Shown here: piece by piece, positions 7,762-14,493 of the stretch
Numbering within the stretch: the first letter of the stretch is position 1
How the letters are laid out: the number at the start of each line of letters is the position of its first letter
NCBI GenBank assembly: GCA_002409405.1
Contig: DHNG01000033.1
Coordinates: forward strand, 29,167-45,434
Length of the DNA: 16,268 bases
DNA from: Flavobacteriales bacterium UBA5422
Lineage (GTDB): Bacteria; Bacteroidota; Bacteroidia; Flavobacteriales_D; Crocinitomicaceae
Direction of reading: 5' to 3'
Translations under genes and position numbers: made by a program
Notes under the pieces: model-generated
Told to the model about the DNA's origin: nothing
Databases searched by the model: none
The model's input: the letters and a program-made list of their open reading frames with translations, nothing else

Positions 7762-9663
7762 CTAATACGCCCGCTCGTTGATTCCTTCTTTCCAGTTGAT
7801 GAATGCTTTATTAACCACCTTATTTCCTCCCGGAGTCGGGTAATCACCAGTAAAATACCAGTCTCCCAGGTTGTCCGGGCACGCTTTGTGTAAGTTATCA
7901 ACCGATTGGTACACAATAGATACTTCTGCACTAATATCTTCCGGAGTCAACATCTGTGCAATTTTTGCAGAAATCTGTTCATCGGTAAACGGTGCATAAA
8001 TCTCCTTCACGTAGTTTCTAATCTGTTCTTTCGGATATTGAATCTGCTCTTTACATTTTCTGTAAACGTCTTCAATCACCTGTCCTCTGCCCGACTCTTT
8101 CAACAACTCAATGGCTGCTTCAAATGCGATAAAATCACCCATTTTTGCCATATCAATTCCATAACAATCCGGGTAGCGGATTTGAGGAGCAGAAGAAACA
8201 ACAACGATCCGTTTCGGATCCAATCGATCAAGAATACGGAAAATAGACTGTTTGAGCGTTGTTCCACGCACGATACTATCATCAATGACAACCAGGTTGT
8301 CTTTTCCACGCGTTACACTTCCGTAGGTAATATCATAAGAGGACGCAACCAAATCATCCCGTGATTCATCTTGTGAAATGAATGTCCGTACTTTCGCATC
8401 TTTAATCGCAATTTTTTCAATGCGTGCACGCTGAAATAAGATCTTCTCCAGTTGTTCCTGTGTGATATTCGCACCCAACTCCAGAACCTGCTGTAATTTC
8501 TGCTGATTGAGGTAATCTTCCAATCCTTTGATCATCCCGTAGAAGGATGTTTCCGCTGTATTGGGAATAAATGAGAATACCGAATTGTCTAAATCGTGAT
8601 TAACCGCATCCAATACTTGTGGCACAACAAATCGCCCTAAGTTTTTACGTTCTTCATAGATCGATGCATCATTCCCTCTGGAGAAATAAATGCGTTCAAA
8701 CGAACATTTTTTAGCTTCTTTCGGTTCGTTGATCAATGTTTCACTAACACTTCCGTTCTTGCGAATGATCAACGCATGTCCTGGTGTCAATTCCTTGATT
8801 TGTTCCCGTTTTAACTTGAACGTTGTTTGGATCACCGGACGCTCAGATGCGACGATACAAATTTCATCGTCTTCGTACCAATATGCCGGACGAATACCAT
8901 TCGGATCTCTCAGTACAAATGCATCTCCGTGTCCAAACAAACCGGCCATCGCGTATCCTCCGTCCCAATCGGCGGAAGCACGCTTTAAAATGCGTTCAAT
9001 ATTCAGCGTATCGATGATTTTATGAGTGATTTCAGGATTGACATATCCCTTCGCTTTCAATTCATAATACAACGCATCGTTTTCTTCGTCCAGGAAATGT
9101 CCGATTTTTTCCAGAACGGTTACTGTATCTGATTTTTCCTTCGGATGCTGCCCGATGGATGTCAGTACTTCAAACAATTCATCAACATTCGTCAGGTTAA
9201 AGTTTCCTGCTACAACAAGGTTCCTGGTAATCCAGTTATTTTGTCGCAAAAAAGGATGGCAGCTTTCAATGGAATTTCGTCCGAATGTTCCGTATCGCAA
9301 ATGTCCCAGGAACAATTCTCCGGTGAATCCTGCATGTTTTTTCAAATAGTCAACATCTTTCAACAACGCCGGGTTTTCCTTCCCGATTTCTGCAAAACGG
9401 CTATTGATGTGACTGAAGATATCCTGAATCGGCTTGCTATCAATGGAGCGATAACGTGAAATGTATCGTTCTCCGGGGTTCATGTCCAATTTAATGTTGG
9501 CAAGTCCGGCACCATCCTGTCCACGGTTAATTTGCTTTTCCATGAGCAGGTTCATTTTATTCAACCCATAAAATGCTGTTCCGTACTTATCCAGATAAAA
9601 TTGAAGGGGCTTTTTCAGCCTTAAAAGTGCAATTCCACACTCGTGTTTGATAGCATCGCTCAT
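7762..9663 (-). CDS. purF: Amidophosphoribosyltransferase (PurF family, long Bacteroidota form)
   Basis: This 633-residue enzyme is predicted to make 5-phosphoribosylamine from PRPP and glutamine, the first step of purine synthesis. The N-terminal class II glutaminase carries its nucleophile Cys9 in MSDAIKHECGIAL, RGQDGAG (47-53), HLRYGTFG (121-128) and GNFNL (153-157). The phosphoribosyltransferase half has IYFSRGNDASIYEERK and the PRPP loop VVIDDSIVRGTT (458-469). Because Cys must be N-terminal to act, an eight-residue propeptide is presumably removed, as known for the Bacillus enzyme. It is about 130 residues longer than E. coli PurF (505), with extra segments around 55-115 and 360-420 and a C-terminal extension with DWYFTGDYPTPGG. 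Some Bacteroidota also have a shorter PurF, so this may be a paralogue. No other pur genes adjoin it. Confidence 0.9.
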   Translation of the reverse strand: MSDAIKHECGIALLRLKKPLQFYLDKYGTAFYGLNKMNLLMEKQINRGQDGAGLANIKLDMNPGERYISRYRSIDSKPIQDIFSHINSRFAEIGKENPALLKDVDYLKKHAGFTGELFLGHLRYGTFGRNSIESCHPFLRQNNWITRNLVVAGNFNLTNVDELFEVLTSIGQHPKEKSDTVTVLEKIGHFLDEENDALYYELKAKGYVNPEITHKIIDTLNIERILKRASADWDGGYAMAGLFGHGDAFVLRDPNGIRPAYWYEDDEICIVASERPVIQTTFKLKREQIKELTPGHALIIRKNGSVSETLINEPKEAKKCSFERIYFSRGNDASIYEERKNLGRFVVPQVLDAVNHDLDNSVFSFIPNTAETSFYGMIKGLEDYLNQQKLQQVLELGANITQEQLEKILFQRARIEKIAIKDAKVRTFISQDESRDDLVASSYDITYGSVTRGKDNLVVIDDSIVRGTTLKQSIFRILDRLDPKRIVVVSSAPQIRYPDCYGIDMAKMGDFIAFEAAIELLKESGRGQVIEDVYRKCKEQIQYPKEQIRNYVKEIYAPFTDEQISAKIAQMLTPEDISAEVSIVYQSVDNLHKACPDNLGDWYFTGDYPTPGGNKVVNKAFINWKEGINERAY

Positions 9664-9689
9664 CGTTATTCGGAAACTAAATTGAGGTG

Positions 9690-9697
9690 CAAATTTA
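9690..9697 (-). promoter_or_regulatory. -7 box upstream of purF
   Basis: On the minus strand the sequence reads TAAATTTG, an exact TAnnTTTG match, ending 26 nt before the purF start codon. No convincing -33 TTG is seen at 16-20 bp. No purine-responsive element was recognised. Confidence 0.5.
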
Positions 9698-9808
9698 CGG
9701 ATTTTAATTTAACCGTTTTAGGAAATAACAAAAAGTTTAAAAATGAAACGCTAAAAAAGAGAACACACCCAGTAAGGTACTCAAACACAAATCCCCCGGA
9801 TATTATCC

Positions 9809-9822
9809 ATCTGATCTCAGAT
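9809..9822. repeat. Perfect inverted repeat ATCTGA-tc-TCAGAT
   Basis: A 6-bp perfect inverted repeat with a 2-bp centre lies 25 bp beyond the stop of the DWDYWE repeat gene and 146 bp upstream of purF. The centre is too short for a hairpin loop and no T-run follows, so it is not a convincing terminator. It may be a binding site or chance. Confidence 0.25.
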
Positions 9823-9846
9823 CCATGGCTTTACAAATGACAAAAC

Positions 9847-10380
9847 TTATTTATTGATTCCCCGGATGTGAATGCTGCTTGTAAAAATCGCAACAAACAT
9901 GACAGCCATCTGTTTTTGAGGGGTCAACGAAGAAAGGTTCCCTGAAATCTCCCAGTAATCCCAATCTTCGGAAGAATAGGTTTTAATTTTCCCGGAAGCA
10001 TCACCTGAATATTCCCAGTAATCCCAATCCTCTGATGAATAGGTCCTCATTTTAAGTGAAGTTCCGGATCCGGTAATCTCCCAATAGTCCCAATCATTAG
10101 AACTGTAAGTTCTTATTTTTATGTTTCCTCCATCCAATTCCCAATAATCCCAGTCTTCGGAGCTATATGTTTTTATTTTTCCGGAAACTCCTCCATAGGT
10201 ATATTCCCAGTAATCCCAATCTTCAGAAGTATATGTTTTAACTTTTCCCGAATTACCGGCATAATCCACTTCCCAATAATCCCAATCTTCGGAAGTATAG
10301 GTCTTTATTTTCCCGGATTGTGCGATTCCGTTTACAGCCAGGCACAATGTAATCATCAGTAAGAGAGTAATTTTCTTCAT
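9847..10380 (-). CDS. Small exported protein made of six DWDYWE tandem repeats
   Basis: I do not recognise this 177-residue protein. A signal peptide (MKKITLLLMITLCLAVNGIAQ) is followed directly by six repeats of 20-22 residues starting at 22, 44, 66, 86, 108 and 129, with consensus SGKIKTYSSEDWDYWE plus a variable glycine-rich turn. Each repeat has two tryptophans, two or three acidic residues and a basic K/R-x-K/R strand, which suggests a small repeated beta-hairpin or solenoid. The tail (149-177, LSSLTPQKQMAVMFVAIF and onward) is non-repetitive and partly hydrophobic. The repeats remain similar at nucleotide level, so the array is young or being homogenised. It stands alone: divergent from the glycosyltransferase gene and 183 bp from purF. 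Expected to be exported across the inner membrane; its ligand or partner is unknown. Metal or sugar binding is only a guess. Confidence 0.82.
   Translation of the reverse strand: MKKITLLLMITLCLAVNGIAQSGKIKTYTSEDWDYWEVDYAGNSGKVKTYTSEDWDYWEYTYGGVSGKIKTYSSEDWDYWELDGGNIKIRTYSSNDWDYWEITGSGTSLKMRTYSSEDWDYWEYSGDASGKIKTYSSEDWDYWEISGNLSSLTPQKQMAVMFVAIFTSSIHIRGINK
9937..10317 (-). repeat. Six in-frame coding repeats of about 60-66 bp
   Basis: The segment encodes residues 22-148 of the exported protein. Each unit contains a near-identical core seen on the plus strand as TCCCARTARTCCCARTC. Unit lengths of 66, 66, 60, 66, 63 and 60 bp are all multiples of three, so the reading frame is kept. Confidence 0.9.
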
Positions 10381-10399
10381 TTTAAAAAAATATATAACC

Positions 10400-10428
10400 C
10401 GAAATTATTAAAATAAATTTGAACAAAA
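10400..10428 (-). promoter_or_regulatory. Probable promoter of the DWDYWE repeat gene
   Basis: On the minus strand TTTTG (10424-10428) is followed after 16 bp by TAATTTCG (10400-10407), one mismatch from TAnnTTTG. The start codon is 20 bp further on. Confidence 0.4.
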
Positions 10429-10536
10429 TCCTACATTAAAAAAATAGTTACTGTCGTATGCTGCGCTTCGAACCTATTCTGAAGGATTTTTTTCAATTAC
10501 TTTTTATCAGAAAGAAGTACAACCTGCATAAAAAAG

Positions 10537-10544
10537 TAACTTTG
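10537..10544 (+). promoter_or_regulatory. -7 box deciding the glycosyltransferase start
   Basis: TAACTTTG matches TAnnTTTG exactly. It predicts transcription from about 10551, downstream of the in-frame ATGs at 10458 and 10548, leaving ATG 10563 as the first usable start. No clear -33 element was seen. Confidence 0.45.
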
Positions 10545-10562
10545 TGGATGCTCTATTCGAAA

Positions 10563-12533
10563 ATGAAGCTCCGAAACAATCACATCATTCTGATGGGGAT
10601 CCTGCTCGTTGCAGGGATTCTTCGGTTCTACCATTTTTTTGAACTGCAGTTTTTCCACGATGAATACAGTGCCATTGTCAGAACATCGTATTCCAATACG
10701 CACGATCTAATTACGCAGGGAGTCCTCCCCGACTTTCATCCGGCTGGAGTACAGGTTTTTCTGTTTTATTGGGTGCACTTATTCGGAACAGCTACCTGGG
10801 TTGTTAAGTTACCATTTGTACTGATGAATATCGCCAGTATTTACCTGGTATATGTCATCGCAAAGCGATGGTCCAACGAAACAGTCGGATTAATTTCAGC
10901 AGCATTTCTCGCAACCACTCAATACACTATTCTATACGGTATTTATGCGCGACCTTATTCCTCCGGGTTGTTTTTTACCCTGTTATTGGTACTGGCACTG
11001 ACGAATTTCATTCAACGTCCCGATCATCGTTTCTGGTGGAACTGGTTATTATTCGTTCTCGCAGGAACCGCTTGCGCTTATAATCAGTATGTCAATATGC
11101 TGATTGCGGGCATCATTGGCATTTCGGTTCTTCCTCTTGTACCGCGAAAAATCATTCTAAAATACATCATAGCAGGAGTTGCCATTGGAATTTTGTATAT
11201 CCCCCATCTTCCCATCCTGTTCTTTCACCTGAGCAAAGGTGGTGTCGGAGGCGGTGATGGTTGGTTACCTCCCCCGGATCCGGAATTCATAACCAATTAC
11301 CTGGCTTATTTAGGTCATTATTCCTGGTGGTCGCTCGTATTGGTTCTTTTCATCCTGATTTTTGGTTGGTATCAAAATCGGTTCGTAAAAACGGAAGTAC
11401 TGAATACTACTTCCAACTACCGGCTCTATTTCTTCCTGTGCTGGTTTGTTACTCCTTTTCTGATCTGTTATTTTTATTCGGTATACAAAAACCCGATTCT
11501 CCAGTTTTCAGTACTTATTTTCACCCATTTCACCATTTATTTATTCCTGTTCGGATGGTTAAAACCATTGAAACCTGTATACAATTTTACAATCGTTGCA
11601 GCAATCATATTGACAAATACCCTGACACTCATTTACGTCAGGGAACACTATCACGTGAATTACAATGTCGGTTATGCATCGATACTGGATCAACTGGAAA
11701 TTGAACGAAAAAAACACCCGGGCATTCCTGCTCTTGTCCAAACGGATCCTCGTTTTTCTGAATTTGAGCAACAACAACGTAAACATCCTGTACAATTTGA
11801 TCCGTATACTTTTACGAGTAACACGGAGCTCATCCATTACCTGGATTCTGTTGCTCAGAAAAGTGATTATTTTTATTTTGTTTTTTCGGCTGAAACGTCC
11901 CCGGAAACAGTTCCGGTAATTCAGCATTATTTCCCGGTAATCGAACAGGAACATGTCAACCAGGTGAATACCATTTATGTCTTTTCAAAACAGGGTAAAA
12001 AGCATTCGCTTCCTGTTATTGATCACTGGATTCCTTTGGCCGACATACCAAAGAAATGGAACAATACAACCAAGACAAATTGTATACAAATAGAGGATAA
12101 ATGGTATTACAAAATAGATTCTCTTTCAGAATGGGGACCTGAAATTGTATTCGACCTGAAAGACATTTCCGCTGCTCCTCACAACATGATTGACATTGAA
12201 ATCAGTACAAAGGGATTAGCTCCAGAAAAAGAAGTAATCATTACAGCAAGTATCACTGATAAGGATTCTACCTTGATGTGGACCGGTGGAAGTACTTACA
12301 TACAAATCGACAACAGTGATCAGGGGAAAATTTTTCACTCCATTACTATCTCCGACATGGATTACATTCAAAATAATCAACTCAAAATCATGATCTGGAA
12401 CAAATCCAAGACTCGATTTTACATCGAAGATGTGATCATCCGCCTGCGGGAAGGAAATCCGTACAAATATGGGGTACTATATCCGATTTACCCGACCGTT
12501 ACTTCAACGCTAACAGGTCTTCAACGCCAATAA
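10563..12533 (+). CDS. GT-C fold glycosyltransferase-like integral membrane protein with extracytoplasmic C-terminal domain
   Basis: A 656-residue protein from this start. Residues 1-360 are largely hydrophobic, with about ten membrane segments (for example 8-24, 85-100, 131-150, 157-195, 199-221, 254-270, 288-306, 311-332, 338-357). The first extracytoplasmic loop has FFHDEYSAIVR with Asp33-Glu34, the position of the catalytic acidic pair in the GT39/GT83 (PMT/ArnT-like) families, which transfer sugars from polyprenyl-phosphate donors. RPYSSG (130-135) and the DPNSD-less loop with KGGVGGGDGWLPPPDP (225-240) are also extracytoplasmic. Residues about 380-480 look globular, and 505-640 look like a beta-sandwich, possibly carbohydrate-binding. 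An ATG at 10458 (691 residues) is disfavoured by the TAACTTTG box at 10537. The donor and acceptor cannot be predicted. Its last 35 bp overlap the convergent bshB1 gene. Confidence 0.75.
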   Translation: MKLRNNHIILMGILLVAGILRFYHFFELQFFHDEYSAIVRTSYSNTHDLITQGVLPDFHPAGVQVFLFYWVHLFGTATWVVKLPFVLMNIASIYLVYVIAKRWSNETVGLISAAFLATTQYTILYGIYARPYSSGLFFTLLLVLALTNFIQRPDHRFWWNWLLFVLAGTACAYNQYVNMLIAGIIGISVLPLVPRKIILKYIIAGVAIGILYIPHLPILFFHLSKGGVGGGDGWLPPPDPEFITNYLAYLGHYSWWSLVLVLFILIFGWYQNRFVKTEVLNTTSNYRLYFFLCWFVTPFLICYFYSVYKNPILQFSVLIFTHFTIYLFLFGWLKPLKPVYNFTIVAAIILTNTLTLIYVREHYHVNYNVGYASILDQLEIERKKHPGIPALVQTDPRFSEFEQQQRKHPVQFDPYTFTSNTELIHYLDSVAQKSDYFYFVFSAETSPETVPVIQHYFPVIEQEHVNQVNTIYVFSKQGKKHSLPVIDHWIPLADIPKKWNNTTKTNCIQIEDKWYYKIDSLSEWGPEIVFDLKDISAAPHNMIDIEISTKGLAPEKEVIITASITDKDSTLMWTGGSTYIQIDNSDQGKIFHSITISDMDYIQNNQLKIMIWNKSKTRFYIEDVIIRLREGNPYKYGVLYPIYPTVTSTLTGLQRQ

Positions 12534-13215
12534 AACGCTCTACGGTAAATCCTTCGGCATACTCTACGCCGATCGGTCTTCCCATGTTCGACATTCTCCC
12601 TTTGATAAATTCAAAAAATTCTTTTCCTGAAATCGGTGTCTTCGGCGCATCGGAATTCGGATCGTAAAACTGCGTACGAAACGCTTTAAGTACCTCCATT
12701 TTTTGCTCGGCAAACGGTGTAACATCTACTACAAAGTCAGGTTCAATATAGCGATCCTGAATGTAATGGTAAACTGCTTTCGGGCGGTACGCCTGTTGCT
12801 GTTCTCCATCCAGTTCTGTACGGATTTTTTCCAATCCTGCAAAAAAGCAGGCATCTGAAACAAGTTTGGACGCCTTTCCATGATCGGGATGCCGGTCGGA
12901 GATTGAATTTGCCAGGACGATTTCAGGGCGACATCTTCTGATTTCCCGAATAATTGCCAAGCGGTTTTCAGCATTGTCTTCAAAGAATCCGTCTGCCATT
13001 TTCAGGTTAGTACGGTAATGTAATCCCATTAGTCTGGAAGCTTCCGCAGCCTCCTCGTACCGGGTTTCGATGGTCCCCCTCGTTCCCAATTCACCTTGCG
13101 TAAGATCTACAATCCCAACAGTTTTCCCGTTTTTAATATGTTTGATCAACGTACCTGAAGCCGATATTTCAATATCGTCCGGGTGTGCTGCAAATGCAAG
13201 AATATCTAATTTCAT
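12499..13215 (-). CDS. bshB1: Bacillithiol biosynthesis deacetylase BshB1
   Basis: A 238-residue PIG-L/LmbE-family zinc deacetylase. The family removes the acetyl group from GlcNAc-malate to give GlcN-malate, the second step of bacillithiol synthesis. Visible metal and catalytic motifs are AHPDD (His11, Asp13, Asp14 in AFAAHPDDIE), TQGELGTRGT (39-48), NLKMADGFFEDN (70-81) and SDRHPDHGKAS (106-116, carrying the last zinc histidine). The tail VEYAEGFTVERFIGVEDL is characteristic of BshB1 rather than mycothiol MshB. I chose ATG 13215 over the in-frame ATG at 13233 because a TACTTTTG promoter box covers 13233-13240. The gene is alone here; bshA and bshC are not in the window. Its 3' end overlaps the glycosyltransferase gene by 35 bp. 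Cytoplasmic. Confidence 0.9.
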   Translation of the reverse strand: MKLDILAFAAHPDDIEISASGTLIKHIKNGKTVGIVDLTQGELGTRGTIETRYEEAAEASRLMGLHYRTNLKMADGFFEDNAENRLAIIREIRRCRPEIVLANSISDRHPDHGKASKLVSDACFFAGLEKIRTELDGEQQQAYRPKAVYHYIQDRYIEPDFVVDVTPFAEQKMEVLKAFRTQFYDPNSDAPKTPISGKEFFEFIKGRMSNMGRPIGVEYAEGFTVERFIGVEDLLALK

Positions 13216-13232
13216 AACCTCGTTTTTCCGCA

Positions 13233-13240
13233 CAAAAGTA
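13233..13240 (-). promoter_or_regulatory. -7 box upstream of bshB1
   Basis: The minus strand reads TACTTTTG, an exact TAnnTTTG match, 17 nt before ATG 13215. It excludes the upstream ATG at 13233, which overlaps the box. No clear -33 element was found. Confidence 0.5.
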
Positions 13241-13331
13241 CGAAATACAATGCATTTTTATTCACTAACCCCTATCACAAATGTTCGAACCCGGCTGAAT
13301 TATTAATACCTTTACCATTAAATACAGAACC

Positions 13332-13949
13332 ATGCAGCGAGTTGTTGTCATCGATTATGGGATGGGGAATTTGTTTTCCGTCATAAAAAAACTCAAACGG
13401 ATCGGAGCGGATGCCGTTGTTTCTGACTCATTAACAGTTATTGAAGCAGCAGACAAAATCATTCTTCCCGGAGTAGGTCATTTCGGGAAAGCTATGGAAA
13501 ATCTTTCTGAGCGGGGCCTGATCGATGTATTAAACAAAAAAGTACTCATAGAAAAAACACCGGTATTGGGAATTTGTCTGGGAATGCAGCTGATGTGTAC
13601 AGAAAGCGAAGAAGGCAACGACAAAGGGTTTAACTGGATTGATGCTTCTGTAAAACGATTCCAGGTAAACGATTCATTGCGCTTTAAAGTTCCGCACACT
13701 GGCTGGAATCAAATAACAATCGAAAAAGAAAGCCCGATTATGGAGGGAATTACGGCCGGAGAAGAGTTTTATTTCGTGCACAGCTACCATGTCATCTGCA
13801 ACAACCGCAACAACATTCTGAACACAACTCATTTTGAAGAGACATTTACTTCCGCATTTCAACACGAGAACATTTTCGGCGTGCAATACCACCCGGAAAA
13901 AAGCTACGAGACCGGAGAAACACTCATGCGGAATTTTATCGAGTTATAG
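13332..13949 (+). CDS. hisH: HisH-type glutamine amidotransferase (imidazole glycerol phosphate synthase subunit HisH or surface-sugar paralogue)
   Basis: A 205-residue class I glutamine amidotransferase of HisH length. It starts VVVIDYGMGNLFSV, has the oxyanion segment ILPGVGHFGKAMENL, nucleophile Cys82 in LGICLGMQL, KVPHTGWN (119-126), FVHSYHV (148-154) and His187/Glu189 in VQYHPEKS, so the catalytic triad is complete. HisH releases ammonia from glutamine and passes it to HisF, which makes imidazole glycerol phosphate for histidine and AICAR. However, no hisF or other his gene adjoins it. GHFGKAM followed by GLIDVLN, and the EGNDKGFNWIDA segment, remind me of HisH paralogues (WbuY/HisH2 type) found in surface polysaccharide clusters with an N-acetyl sugar amidotransferase. 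Both roles remain open. A degenerate box (TACCTTTA, 13307-13314) precedes the start. Confidence 0.85.
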   Translation: MQRVVVIDYGMGNLFSVIKKLKRIGADAVVSDSLTVIEAADKIILPGVGHFGKAMENLSERGLIDVLNKKVLIEKTPVLGICLGMQLMCTESEEGNDKGFNWIDASVKRFQVNDSLRFKVPHTGWNQITIEKESPIMEGITAGEEFYFVHSYHVICNNRNNILNTTHFEETFTSAFQHENIFGVQYHPEKSYETGETLMRNFIEL

Positions 13950-14043
13950 TAGCGCAGGGATTTTATTCTGCACATAAAGCACAGCTGGTAGACAGGAGAA
14001 AAATAAATAGTAAGAACCACCCTCAGACAAAGCTAAACAAGCC

Positions 14044-14310
14044 CTAATCAAGCCTAACAAGATCAGACAGAGAAATATTGAAAACTTCTGCAATTTTGTT
14101 AAGCGTAATAACACCAACATTTATTTGTCCTTTTTCAATTCTCCGAATATTGCTTTCGCTTGTGCTAATTTCAAAAGCCAATTGAACTTTGGTTAACTTA
14201 TAACGCAATCTTAACTCAGAAATTCTTTTTCCAAGTCGTTGAAGAAAAATTTTATCCTGTTCAATAACCATATCCAAATATGGTCGAATAGTAAAATTAA
14301 TTTCGCTCAT
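14044..14310 (-). CDS. Small XRE-family helix-turn-helix regulator
   Basis: An 88-residue protein whose residues about 26-86 form a Cro/C1-type HTH: LGKRISELRLRYKLTKVQLAFEIS, then the recognition helix region TSESNIRRIEKGQINVG, and TLNKIAEVFNISLSDLV. The first 25 residues (MSEINFTIRPYLDMVIEQDK) are a short helical extension. There is no effector or enzymatic domain, so it is probably a DNA-binding transcription factor. No toxin-like gene lies next to it, which argues against a simple toxin-antitoxin pair. A perfect inverted repeat spans its start codon and suggests self-repression. It faces away from the T9SS cargo gene 183 bp to the right, so a shared control region is possible. Base composition is AT-rich compared with hisH. 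Confidence 0.85.
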   Translation of the reverse strand: MSEINFTIRPYLDMVIEQDKIFLQRLGKRISELRLRYKLTKVQLAFEISTSESNIRRIEKGQINVGVITLNKIAEVFNISLSDLVRLD

Positions 14311-14319
14311 ATTTGAGCG
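14304..14319. promoter_or_regulatory. Putative operator over the XRE gene start codon
   Basis: CGCTCA (14304-14309) and TGAGCG (14314-14319) form a perfect 6-bp inverted repeat separated by TATT. The XRE start codon (14308-14310, minus strand) lies inside it. This is the layout expected for an autorepressor operator that also blocks initiation; as an RNA hairpin it could instead hide the start codon. Confidence 0.45.
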
Positions 14320-14493
14320 TTAAAAATATTTTTACTACATTTATATCGAAAACATAAAACTCAATGCCACAAAACAGACAGACCAACTATTCCCCTTGTT
14401 CATTCGTTTATAGAGTATAAGCGCTTTTACACGCTCGCTTTCTGCGAAATGAAAGAAAATAACTAATTTTATAAACAACCTTCATTTAATTGA

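Noticed and set aside
7906..8364. 152-codon open frame on the plus strand
   Set aside because: It lies wholly antisense to purF, which has full conserved motifs, and its product is Cys/Asn/Arg-rich with no recognisable domain.
9937..10317. Possible CRISPR array from regular repeats
   Set aside because: The units are in frame, encode a conserved peptide after a signal peptide, vary in length by codons, and have no unique spacers or cas genes.
11261..11704. 147-codon plus-strand frame within the glycosyltransferase gene
   Set aside because: It is in another frame of a protein with clear membrane segments and a GT-C motif; its product looks random.
13950..14043. Terminator after hisH (GCAG...CTGC near 13955)
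   Set aside because: The stem is only about 4 bp and no T-run follows.
14044..14310. Toxin-antitoxin module
   Set aside because: The XRE protein could be an antitoxin, but no RelE/HigB/HipA-like or other toxin-sized frame adjoins it.
14418..14456. AAGCGCTT palindrome and CTTTC/GAAAG inverted repeat upstream of the T9SS cargo gene
   Set aside because: The arms are only 4-5 bp, with no T-run and no matching second copy to suggest an attachment site or transposon end.
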